NCBI GenBank assembly: GCA_949126835.1
Contig: OX421495.1
Location: 27,901,721-27,965,720 of the forward strand
Source: Anisus vortex
Lineage: Eukaryota > Mollusca > Gastropoda > Planorbidae
Direction: 5' to 3'
Length of the DNA stretch: 64,000 bases
Of the stretch, positions 1-13,300 are shown one piece after another; the stretch's first letter is position 1, and every line of letters starts with the position of its first letter. Under the pieces are notes generated by a model that did not search any database, had not been told where the DNA came from, and worked only from the letters and a program-made list of their open reading frames with translations. A program made the position numbers and the translations under genes.

Positions 1-744
1 CATTAGAACTAAAAAAATCGTGGGCTAAATTCTTCTTCTTCGTTCTCAAATGTTATGATTGGGAGGATTCAGACAACAAGTCCGATAGCTGTAATGAACT
101 GCGCCGTGGCTGTCAGTTGCTCTAGTCCACCGAACAGTTTGTCGTTGAGGGTAGCCCCCAGGGGCCAAAAGGCTGACCGGGTAGAAAGATACAGAGGGCA
201 GGTCTGAAGGACATGCTCCGCATTTTCGGGAGCTGTTTCGCAGGGGCACATTTCGCTTGCTCCGATTCGTAGTTTGCGGAACATATGTTGCTTTAGCCTG
301 TTGTGACCAGTCCTTAGTCTGAAGATGATGTTTTGAAATTGGCGGGAGAGTTTGTAGTAAGCATCAATCTTTGGGTTGTTTTGTTGCAGCTCAGACCATC
401 TTTCGGATTCATTCCTTTTGAGTATTGCCTTTATTTCTTCGGGGTGTAGAGATGGGTCTGTCTGGTGTTGTCTGCCTCCAGCTTTAGCTAAGGTGTCGGC
501 AGTGTCATTTCCTTCATTTTGTATATGTCCAGGGATCCATTGGAGAACCAGTTCTTTAGTTATTTTGCTCAGTTTTAAAAGTTCTGTACTGAGTGACTGG
601 TTGATCGGGGCATTTTGGTTTTTTAGAGACTGGAGTACTGTTTTGGCGTCAGAGAAGATGACAATCCGGCTGTTGGGGGATTGAGTGTGGCTTGTTAGTA
701 TATTTGCAGCAAGCTCAATTGCTTTTCTTTCTGCTCTAGTGGGC
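1..744 (-). mobile_element. Non-LTR retrotransposon 3' fragment (RNase H and Cys-rich tail)
   Basis: Read on the minus strand, this encodes the end of a LINE ORF2: the last part of an RNase H domain, then a tail with the motif MCPCETAPENAEH and the ending FITAIGLVV. It finishes in a GAA-rich 3' tail near position 40. A second, longer copy of the same family lies at 9262-10340 on the plus strand, and their last several hundred bases are nearly identical. This copy is 5'-truncated, starting abruptly near 744, and is not expected to be functional. The clade is not identified beyond an RNase-H-bearing non-LTR element. Confidence 0.7.
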
Positions 745-1372
745 TAAATGATAACCTTGCAACAAAGCCAAATATATAGGCATAATAATAGCTTTCAATT
801 AAGTATTAAGTCTAGTGATAATCAAATAATTTCGTTGATCATAAAAAAATTATATTAATATATTATAGGCCTATATTGGCCCTATATGTATATAATTAGG
901 CCTATATATATATATATATATAGGCCTATATAGGTCTATATCAATAAAACGTGTGTATAAAAAACATAATATATTACATAGAGACCTAGGCTACTTCAAA
1001 TAAAGTATTTGTTCTTTAGCGAAGTGACCGACTGAGCGATAAAAAAAAAAACTTCGCAGTTTAGATAGCTATGTGACTATGTGAAATTAAATGTTATAAC
1101 TGGAATCACACTCACATGCACACACATACTAACTAACGCGCTACAGAAAGTCTATCGGTCTGTTTGTCTGTTCGGCCGCGGCACATTCAGCGTCTATGGG
1201 GAAAGCCCATGCCTGAACAAATTAGGAAATTTTGGGCCAGTTTTGGCTTTCCTTTTGACAAAACCTGGCAAATTTGGACTTTTTATATTTTACTTCTACA
1301 GAAGAGCTTTTGTCTAATTAAATATAGAATATAGATATAAATAATAGAACTTCGTGTAAGACCGAATAAAAG
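745..1372. other. 5' flank of FAM98, AT-rich with palindromic TAGGCCTA runs
   Basis: No coding exon is visible. Positions 862-945 contain repeated AGGCCTA/TAGGCCTATA palindromes and a (TA)n tract. The FAM98 promoter and 5'UTR should lie here, but I see no convincing TATA box or initiator that fixes the transcription start. Confidence 0.4.
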
Positions 1373-4300
1373 ATGGAAAACGACATTCTCGATTCGCTTG
1401 AAGACCTTGGGTACTTTGCATTTAATATTGTTGTATCATTACTTCCATTTCCACTACGTTCTCTAGTCTATACTCAATGGTCATGGTTGCGAAGAAAATA
1501 TTTCATGTTATCTCATACGCATGACTCATTGCCGTCCCTACTACTGTGAGTAGTGTGAGTGTGAGTCTGTGAGTGTGACCTGTGGTGACTGTCTCGACAC
1601 TGGAATTTACTGTAAATTACGTAAATTATAGTCTAAATAGACCAACCTGAGGAAGGGTTCGCAACGGTCGGATGAGAGGGGTGATAATTTATTTATTTAA
1701 TAATAATTTATGGTATGGACCTAACGAAGAGAAGATGTATTTTTAATAAAAAAAAGAAATTCGATACAAGATAGACCACTAATTTAACTAGTCTAGATCT
1801 CCAACTAATAAGGGTATCCAAGAAAAAGAAAAAAATAATAGCAAACTACTTCATTCATGGTAAAGTACTAACTCAAACTAACAATGCTAGGTATCTGGGA
1901 GTAATAATAAATTATAAGTTATCTTGGAACCCCCACATTGATGAAGTAATTAAAAAATCAAACAAAACATTAGGATTCATAAAAAGGAAATTTTACAAAT
2001 GTAATAAAAAGAATATAAAACTAAAATGCTATCTCACATTAGCTAGGCCTATACTAGAATATGCAGGATCTGTATGGGACCCATCAACTAAATAAAGAAA
2101 ACATTAAAAAATAAGAACAAATTCAAAAAGAGCTGCAAGGTTTATAACTAGTGAATATTCCCAATTGACAAGAGTAACACCATTAGTCAAATCACTAAAC
2201 CTAGAAACACTAGAGGACAGAAGGGCAAAGAGTAAAGTAGTAATAATACATAAGGCATTAAACTCTAACTTAGAAATACAACCCAATAACAATCTGTTGC
2301 AAAGCTCAGATAAACATAAAGACAAAAACACCTTCCTTGTCCCTTATGCGAGAACAAATGCATCTAAGTACTCTTTCTTCCCGAGTGGCATTCGGGCATG
2401 GAATGGGTTGCCTGAACAAACCAGGAAAACCAATAACCTAACATCATTTAAAACATTAATAAAAATGCAAGACTAGACTCGGACCACGGATGAGCGTAGG
2501 ACGCAATAATCTTCTTTATAGAAGGAGCGTCTGTAATGTATAGAGCGTTCTTAGTGGGCGTGGCTTAGGTTTTTAGTGACGTATTTGTGTAAATAAAGAA
2601 CCCACTTGAGGTACAAATGTAACGTGGTGAAAGTGAAGTACTTCTTTATCATGCAAAATTCACATCTGAATATTGGCTATCCTACTCAAAAATAAGGAGG
2701 TAAATAGTAGTACTGTAGATTAATTGATTAATGTGATTAGGCTAGGGCCGGCTAGACCTATTTACACTTTCAATTTCACTTTATAGGCCTACACTTTTAA
2801 TGTTTCGTAGGCTAGGCTATGATGTCAAGTGATATTGTTGGTGAATAGGCTATTGTCAAGTCATTATTAGGCTCACATCGTCTATGATCTATGTCTATGA
2901 TAATAATAAAATAGCCTATTTTATTTAACATACATAATACAGCTTAAATCTTAATAAGACTTAAAACACAACACATCATTTAAAAAAAGCTTGAGCCTAT
3001 ATGAAACTTTATTAATACAACGGCCATTATTACTTGTACACCATTACAGAAAGTAAACACAAATCACGTGATTGCAAACGCCCTATAAGATCATTGGCAT
3101 CATTGGCTCCATAGTCTCGAAAGACAATTAGATTTGCGCTCCTGTGATTTGGCCAGCCCTGCAAAATTGACTGTGTCTGTGGAGACCTATCCTTGAGAGA
3201 CAGGCTCTGTCGCATCTCTGGCACTTGAAAGATGGACCGTTGGAGATTGTTAGGGGCAGCCTACTTTTCTTCGCTGCTCGTTTAGCCTCCGCCATAAGGC
3301 GAAGTTTGCCCTCTGCCGCATTTATACCGGTGTGTAAGGTGCCTCTCCAACTATTTCTGTGCTGAGCAAGGTTCACGTTTGCAGACGTCCTTGAACCTGA
3401 GTTGGGGGCGGCCAGTAGCTCTCTTGCCCTCAGCGAGCTCAGCATATAGCAGGTCTTTTGGGATTCGCCCATCCTCCATCCTGGAAACATGACCAAGCCA
3501 CCGAAGACGTCGTTGGCGAAGGAGAGTGACCATGCTAGGCATGTTAGCCCGTTGCAAGACCTCGTTGTTTGTTATGCGGTCCTTCCAAGATATCCCAAGT
3601 ATGCGCCTGAGGCAGCGCATGTGGAAAGAAGAGAGTCTCTTTTCTTGCGATGCGTACAGGGTCCAAGTTTCGTTGGCGTACAGGAGAGTGCTGATCACAC
3701 ATGCACGATAGACAGCTATTTTTGTATTAATAGACAGCATCTTGTTGGCCCATACTCTTTGCGTTAGCCTGGATAAAGTCGCGGAAGCCTTGCCAATTCT
3801 CCTGCTGATTTCTGTGTCCAGTGATAGATCGGTAGTGATGGTGGAGCCAAGGTATGTGAACTGATCAACATCTAATTTGGTACCGTTGTTCGCGGATGAC
3901 GCCGCCTTTGTCACACACACTGAGGAGGTGCTACAATCCTTGATGGACCGCTTCTCCAAGACCTGCCAAGATTTTGGTCTAACAATTAGTATAAGGAAGA
4001 CCAACGTGATGGTTCAAGGAGCTGACCCACCCAACATATACATCAATGTATAAGATAAGATAGCCTAATTAAATAAAAAAATAAAAAAAAATAAAAATAA
4101 ATGTACCTAGGCCTACATTATAATTATAAATATAAATAGGCCTACTACATTATCAATGATTGAGTATATGCTATAATTAGCCTATAATCCTATAACTATT
4201 AGCCTACTATTAAAAATAAAGCTGATAATCAGGGCTAACTGAACTTGGACTGAAGTACTGAAAAGCTCTTTGATTTGATAGACTGACTATTACACTATTA

Positions 4301-7300
4301 ACTTTTACTATTAGTCACTAGGCCTATTGCATTGGCCTTGGGGGCCACACTCGCAGGTCTTTTGAGCTTTTGCACGCCCATGCCCATGGAATAGGCCTAC
4401 TACTACTAGTAACTACAACTAGTTACTAATGATAATGGATGGCTAGCAACTGATTTACATCAAAATCATATTTGTATTAGAAGCAGAAGTGTATTATACC
4501 ATAGCCAGCCGTATAACTTACTAGGCCTATAACATAAAGCCATATAAATAAAATAAAAATTCTAATGGTACCTATATATAATGTTTTAGAATGTTTATGG
4601 ATTTACATAAAATTTTAATTAGCAATTTGTAGGGACTGAATTTGATGAATTTGCCCAAATTGGTGATAGTCACGGTATAGGGGATATAGTACTATAGTAT
4701 AGTCACATTACAAATGAACTTGCTAAATTTATCACTGATACAGCCAGTGTAATCTTATACTCATTGTTCAGTCTCATCAATTGTCTATATACCTATTGCA
4801 GCCTATGATATGATATCATAACTTACAATAGTTTTATGTATATACAAGCTACATTGCCCGGCGTTGCCTGGGTGAAAAAAAAACAGGACTGTATAAGGTA
4901 CAATAAAAAATTTATAAACTACAATTAAAAGAAAGCTATAAATCTAATATTGAAATTATTATTTTTTTACTGAAGACTTTTAGGAAAGTAGTTTAAAATA
5001 AATATTGTAATCAGGTAAAAAAATTGGCAAGTATTTTTATTTAACAAAAATCAAAATTGCTAGTAGATTTACAATGTCTTTTGCTTTTTAAAAGTTAGAA
5101 AAAAAAATTGTAGAAAAAAAGGTATAGCTGGAGAATCAAACCCGGGTTGCCGGCATAGCAGTCCGCTACGTTAACCACTGAGCTAGCGAAATCACATGTC
5201 CGATGTGAAAAATTATTAGACAGTAAATAGGCCTAGGCCTAAATAAGTCAGTGACACAAACTCACGTGTTTTCAAATTGACCAATGGGGATCCGTGGGGA
5301 CACAAACACAATCTTTTTATATATATAGATATAACTTTACTTTCATTTCCAATGTCATCAATGGAAAACGGTGGCCTATCAGCATTACACTCGGTTATTT
5401 CACCGAAAGTCCAGGGACTGGAGGGTGTAGTGAGTCCATTTTCAACATTATTTAACTTAAGGCAATGTTAATTCGGCTGAACATTGTGTTGGACACTCAA
5501 TCCCAACAAAAACTTGTGAACACTGCTTCACTTGCCATATGGATCAAAATGGTCTGACTGGGATGCTTTCTTTTTTTCCCTTTGTCATCAATCTTTCGTT
5601 TTTTGTTATTTATAATTGACTTGTTCATTCTTTTATATTTAGATATGATGGTCCTCTTTTGGATGAGAAGTTATTTGCTGAATCTTTGTCATCGGGAGCT
5701 AATTCTGTAGCATATACCGAACTGGTTGAATGGGCTATATCACAGTTGGCTAGTTTTTACAACATTGATGCTAAAGTGTCTGCTATACAAGGTAAACATT
5801 GTCTTACCATGACTTTTATAAATGATTCACTTTAACATCAAATAAACAACAAAATAATATTTCCATTACAGAGCCGGCAAGCAGGAATCCAGCAGATATT
5901 AAAAGTTCACCTTATAAACGGTCCCATAAGTAAAATATTTGTTAACAAGTATTATTGAAAACTAATCAAATTAATATCAAAAATAGTATTTAAAGTATTT
6001 TTTTTTATTGCATTTATTTTATGTTGTAGCTTTATTTAATGTTGTCCATTTATGCCTTATATGGAAAAAATCCTGGGTTCATCCATGACCCTAAGTTACA
6101 TAGATTTTATAAACATTAGAATGGATAATTCATTTTATACTATTTTAGAAGTTAAGGTAAGCTTAGAACTAAAATTAATTATGTGTACATGATCAGCAAC
6201 TTTTTTCTTAGCGGATCTGCCACATTAATAATTAGAGCTGCTTTTAAAAAAAAAAAACATCTGACAAGATTTTTTATTATTGGTAACTTGGACCATTGAA
6301 CAGATTTAATGAAGATAATCTAGCTAGTTATCAAATCAATTCCTGGTTTAGGAAAACTCTAAAAATTATCAAACAACATGTTTGCATCTGTAATAATAAT
6401 ATTTGTTTGTTATAAACAAGAGAAAAGTTAGTGATAAAAAATCATTAAAGCCGCAATAAATATCTAAAACTGTTCAAAAGTTTTTTATGTGTAAGTTTCT
6501 TTGAATATTGTATTTTTTAAAATCTGAATCCTCACCCAGTTTATAATACATACCGTATATACTCGCGTATAAGTCGCACCGGTGTATAAGTCGCACCCCT
6601 AGTTCAAGACTTTTTTTTCTTATATGTTGTCATTGACCCGCGCATAAGTTGCACCCCGACTTCCCGGATTATAGTGCCTTTTAATATCTCAAAGATGCAT
6701 ACCTTTTAAACATAAAAGTTACTAAATATTCACCCTAATTTGGAAACTTTCCTTAAACAATGGTTTTAATCGTGCCTAAGGCAAACATAATCAAATAAAG
6801 GCAGGGCTTCATTTATTTTAAACAACCGATCTATAGGCCTACACTACAGACATTAGTGAGATGAGAAAGTAAGGAATCAGTTTCTTCAATCAAAGTCCCT
6901 TCCCCTACTCAAGTCTCTATCCCTATAGTAACACTACACACAAAAAAGTCTTTGAAGTACGTCATTAGACTCAATGTCGCCTAGACTGGAGACTGGGAGG
7001 CGCCGGCATTTATGACGCGCTATACATGTGTCCTAACTACCATTAACATTGTTTGTAATGATTTCAAGTGCGTCTGCGCGACCGACATATAAGAAGGTTG
7101 TTTTTTTTTTTCAACTCTTACATGCAACTAATGGAAAATAAAACACACTATTGACATTTCACGCGTCCACCTGCCGATCGTAGTTTTAGAAACATTGCCT
7201 AGACATTGCGCGGTTTTATCGGAATGCTTAACACTGCCTAGACCTTAAGTACTAAATAAAACGCATCTTAAGCTTATATGCCTATCCTACATTATAGGCC

Positions 7301-10300
7301 TATACAGGCTTTCACACATTTAGATTCATACCATACTGTAATTTGTGCTCAATAAGCCTACCAAAAATGCCGCCTTTAAACTTACGCTACGTTTCGGAAA
7401 TACAAACAAAATCAGTCCAAAAGTTCAAAAGAAAAGCGGGGTGGTGAGGGTCTGAAAACCTAAAATATTTGTCGATTTCAATTTCAGTTATATAAAGATA
7501 GTAATATTTACACCTACGAAAGTTGTCTAAATGTAAAATGTATGCCTACGCATATCCTAGTAATTCTACACAACTCCAATCAACTATACGGGTTATGTTG
7601 GAAACTTTATGACAGAGTAGTGATGTTTTTCAAACTTTTCAAAAACAGTGTTGGGTGTATAAGTCGCACCCCTACTTTTTGTCGAAATTTTCGGTAAAAA
7701 AAGTGCGACTTATACGCGAGTATATACGGTAATTATGATTCTACTACAATCATACATTTATAAATTAGTATTTATTCATTGACTGTCAACTACAATTATT
7801 ATTCTTTTTATATACTGCTTTTTTATACTGGTTTGATTTAATTTTGTCTAAATTGGAAAACCATCATACTAAATGATGAAATAGAAACCTTTTTATTATG
7901 TAGCTGACAAATGTATTTGCTAATGAGCGAATGTGATTTTAAGTTAGATTATATTTCTCTACAGAACACAATGATTCTGAGCATTTTTTGATGGAGTTGA
8001 GTGGATTTTTAAGGGAGTTTGGTAAGATTACATTTTAAACTATTATAGTTCAAATGAATTCACATGATACTTAATTTATAAAAATCAAAACACTATACAG
8101 TAAAAATAATTGACAAGAATTGAAGCCTAGTTTGATTTTATACAATTACTCACCATTTATTATGATTCTAGATTTCATGGTATTGTATTGAATGTAAATG
8201 TGCTGTAGTTTGGGTGACTTAGTGTCTGGATAAGTCTAATGTTTCAGAAGACTGTCCAGTATTAAATAAAAAGAAATACTGGACATGTATAGCAAAATAC
8301 TCAATTTTGAAATGGACACAATACTTGTTTTCCAAACAAAATCCAGAAATATATTCTTTCTTACCTACATCCTAAATGTCCCTTAGTCTTTTGGACAGTT
8401 GGGGCGTCTGTTATGACCATCCTCTTTAATTGCTTTCACATTTTTGTACTTCTTATGGCCTTGCCCAGTACAGTCTATTCCATGATGTTATCCTGGATAA
8501 TCCTCCAATCTTTTCTTTTTCTCACTCACAGCCAAACTTAGGGCAAAGCAGATACTTCCATCATCCATCCCAGTGACAATTGAAATTTGATGACTAAGAT
8601 TTTAAATTTTCTGAATTAATAAATATTTATCTGAAAATCTTTAATTATAAGTATTCTACATGTTAATTGTAGTTAATTTACCTGCCTTGTACTTGTATGA
8701 AATCTTAAAATTTGTTTGACCTGCTGCTGAAAATTAACCTTACTTGACTACTTGTAATTTTTTTTAGTAAGGTCTTAATCCAGATTTGTAAAAATACTCC
8801 TCCAAGAGGCTGATTGGATGATTATTAGAGACAAGTTTTTCTCTTTTTTTTATACGCTTTTTGAAATCTGGAAAAAAAAAACCAGTTGAAAAATATAGTC
8901 AACAAATATAAAAAATGTGTTATTGTTTCTTAATCACTTTTCTATTATTTAGTATTATTTTATCAAAGAAATTAACCACTGTTTAATTGCCCATGTATTC
9001 TTTAAATGTGATTAAAAGTTGTTTAAAAAATCTGAATTTGGTGCGAACACCATTGTATATTTTTTTTGTACTATATTTTCACAGCATGCCCATACAGTAA
9101 TTTAACAGAAGGACCAATTGACAGAAGACTGGCTACTAAAAATGCATGTTTACAACTTCTAGGTAAATTTGGGCCAAATCTTACTTTATGCAAGTTATAT
9201 TTGGTACAGTATTTCTTGCATTTAGTTATTTAATTTAGTAAATCACTCAAACATCACTTCAAAGATCCAATTTTATACAAGAAGCCAAACATCTAAAAAG
9301 TAAATATAAAATAGAAAACTTTGCAATTGAACCTACCCAACCCCACAGCCACTTCCCCCCCTGGGACCCAAGCCCTACTCTAAAAATCAGAGACGAACTA
9401 AGCAACATAGGGAAAAAATCTGACTACACGCCCGAAGTACTAAAAGAAGCAGTAAACAACATCATTAGAGAACAATACCCCCAAAATGCATGGACCAGAG
9501 TCTATACTGACGGGTCAACTGGAAAAGAGTTGAAAAATGGAGGAGCCGGAATTTTCATAGAGTGGCCAAATGGAGAACTCCTAGAAAAAGCCACTGTCAC
9601 AGGTAGCCTCTCAGATAGCACTAGAGCAGAAAGAAAATATATACTATACTATATATACAAATATACTAACAAGCCACACTCAATCCCCCAACAGCCGGAT
9701 TGTCATCTTCACTGACGCCAAAACAGTACTCCAGTCTCTAAAGCACCCAAATGCCCCGATCAACCAGTCACTCAGTACAGAACTTTTAAAACTGAGCAAA
9801 ATAACTAAATAACTGGTTCTTCAATGGATCCCTGGGCATATACAAAATGAAGGAAATGACACTGCCGACACCTTAGCTAACGCTGGAGGCAGACAAAACT
9901 AGACAAACCCATCTCTATACCCCGAAGAAATAAAGGCAATACTCAAAAGGAATGAATCCAAAAGATGGTCTGAGCTGCAACAAAACAACCCAAAGATTGA
10001 TGCTTACTACAAACTCTCCCGCAAATTTCAACACATCATCTTCAGACTAAGGACTGGTCACAACAGGCTAAAGCAACATATGTTCCGCAAACTACGAATC
10101 GGAGCAAGCGCAATGTGCCCCTGCGAAACAGCTCCCGAAAATGCGGAGCAGGTCCTTTAGACCTGCCCTCTGTATCTTTCTACCCGGTCAACTAATGGGC
10201 CCCTGGGGGCTACCTTCAACGACAAACTGTTTGGTGGACAAGAGCAACTGACAGCCACGGCGCAGTTCATTACAACTATCGGACTTGTTGTCTGAATCCT

Positions 10301-13300
10301 CCCAATCATAACATTTGAGAACGTAGAAGAAGAAGAAGACTCAAACATTGTCAATTTTATATTGTTGAGTAAACAGTTTCATTGTACCATTTCATTTTAT
10401 TATTCTATATCATAGGTTCTCAATGGGGGCGATGAGAAGCTTTAAGGGGGCGCTGACATTACCGGGGCAGACATGCCTACCGTTCCGGATTTTCCGGAAC
10501 CGTTCCGTAAAATGGCCAAAAATTACCCCGTGTTCTGCAATTCCGCATTAAACCAGTTTGTTCCGTAAAATCGACGTCTCCGAAAATGCCGATATTTTCA
10601 TAAGGAAAGTAATAAAGCGAAATAAACAAAAGGCGTTTGCCAACTTTTGTTTTCTTTTTCTCACTTCCGTTTTAATTTTTAATGTATTTCCTTTTTTTGG
10701 TCGAGAGTGCATAAGATTAGGGCTTCGCGGCACTGCCGACTACTTTGCCGTTTTTGTTATGTCAAATAATTTTAGGGAAACTAAAACTAAACTAATCATT
10801 GCTAGCCAAAACAAAATAAGCTTATTACCTTTTAACTTCTAGTTACTTAAAAAAAAATAAAAGTAGTCGCTAAATTAACATTGAAAATAAAGTAAATTAT
10901 ATTGTTCATTGTCCCTACTGGCCTATTAGGGCCTACTGCTTTAATCGGCTAGTAAAACTGATGTTGATGTATTAGAACAGACACAGTGTTAGTGCATTTA
11001 GCTAGGCCTAGTCAAGCCTATTGAAATAAATTTGCTTAGGGTAAAGTGGCTTAGACCTTTAGATAAAGTCCTAGGCCTAGGCTTATGAATTTAGTTAGTT
11101 TTACCAATTGACCAATATCAAGCATTTAAGTTCAATTACCTTGGCCTTGCCCTTGTCCTTAGTTTAGAATAGACCTATAGACTTTAACTTTAACCACTTT
11201 CTGAGTTTCTGTCCTAGGCCTTAGGCTTAGTAGATTGAAAGGTTTATTAAAAAAAACACAGCATTGCAATTATTGCGTAAAAGCTTAAAATCATATAGAT
11301 CTAGGCCTAGCTACATAAAAAGCCACTGTTTTAATTTTAATAGATTTATAACCTTAGTTTAGTTAAACTTACATAAATGTATTCCCCCCCCCCCCCCCAC
11401 CAATATTTTTTTCTTTAACTCTATATATAATAATTTATAATATTGATTTAGATTGTATTCTATATATAATATAATATATTATATATATAATATATACAGT
11501 ATTATTACTGTAAGTGAAATCATTTTTCTTTTAATAATATTATTTAGCGTAGACTATTTTGGCTCGAAAATGCTTCCTCCGCGCTTATGTTCCTCATTTT
11601 GGTCCCATGTTCCTCATTTTTACCTTGAATGTTCCTCATTTTGATTTGTGGAGGTAGGCATGTCTGCCGGGGGCGATTGGGGTGCGGTGAAGGGCAAGTG
11701 GGCGGTACAAACGTAACTGCTATAATTTCAACACCTCAGCTATTTGAATCGATTAGTTTTTGGATGAAATATGATGTAAACGCAAGTGCTACTAAATATC
11801 TGATATACCCCAACAGTAGGCATATACATATTATTGAACAAATAAGAATCGCAATGACTTTTCGATGAAGTAGGTGGTCACTATTTGGCAAATATGGTAT
11901 GCGGCCGTCTGGTCCTATGGTTGGTTCACCGGACTGTCGCCTTAACATCTGCTAATATGACTCTTTTGATCTGTTTTATCGGGATGTTCTTTAAAGCGTT
12001 TTAATTCTTCGTAAAGAGGTAACCACAATAGCTGTGCGGTATAGATACGTAGTAATCATACAAACAGGGTAGTTATTGTAATGCTTGAAAATATTCATAT
12101 AAATTCTTTAGTCATATAATATTTATAAAATTTTCTAATAATTTTTTACAGTTCTATCATATCATTTCAAAGTTATAATTTCAAGCCATTTAATTTTTTA
12201 TAAAAGAAAACAAAAACAGAAATATTACCTAAAATGAAACGGGTCAATTATCTCCCTTTAATTAACAAATGTTTCCTCTAAAATTAAGTTGGGGGGCGGT
12301 GAGCGGAAAAAAAATGTAAAAGGGGGCGCTGAGCCGAAAAAGGTTGAGAACCTATGTTCTATATCATTCTATATCATTCTTCTCCCTTAAAATGTAAAAA
12401 AAAATTACTTTACATAATTGTTTTTAATTTTTGGTGTTTAATTTAAAAAAATGTATTACTTTCGGCAGATTTTTTGCTAACAGAATTAGCCAGTGCTAAA
12501 TTATTAGCAGTAAAGAAACCGTTTATATTAGCAGACTTGTCCCATGGTTCTGTTTCAACAGAGAAGGTTAGTATATATGTATTTTTAACCAAACCGTTTA
12601 TGTATTGTAGGGCTTAATAGGAAATCAGCCCAAACATTCGTCTCTGCAGAGTATCCAGAAAATTACTGTTGCTCTTAATAATCCATTTATATTACTGTAT
12701 TGTAAGCTGTTGTTGTAGAATTATTTTATTTAGAAGAAAATTAATAATAGTTTTGATTTTTAAACATTCTTCAATTGTTGGCTGAAAAGCCCTGTTCTTT
12801 GTCTTATGACATATTAATTCTATCCAGTTTGCTTAACACAAGTTATCCAAAGATACCAGAGATAATGGACTGAAAATGACTTCCCTAAAAATTTTTTTTA
12901 CAATTATTGTGAGATCTTTTATTTGTTAAAAGTCCACTAGTTGTTAATCAGAGTTGCCCTAAAGTTATTCAGTTCATGTTTTACTCTTACCTATAAATAA
13001 GCAGCTGCTAGTAAATAAAATCAAGTCTTTAGAACATGGCTGAGCTAAACAAGGAAGTATTTTTGGGAACAATTTTTTACTTATTATAAATAATATTATT
13101 AATTGCCATCAAATGACATGTTCTTTTTATGTATGTTATAAAACTAAACCAATGAATTCATTTTTTCTTCCCACCAGCATGAATCTGAAATTGCAAAACA
13201 ATTAAAACAGGCATGGTGTTCCATGAAAATTCCAAAATGTCAAGGAAATATTACATCATTTGAGCTTTTTAGCCAAGTGGAAAAGCAAGTAAGGCAATAG

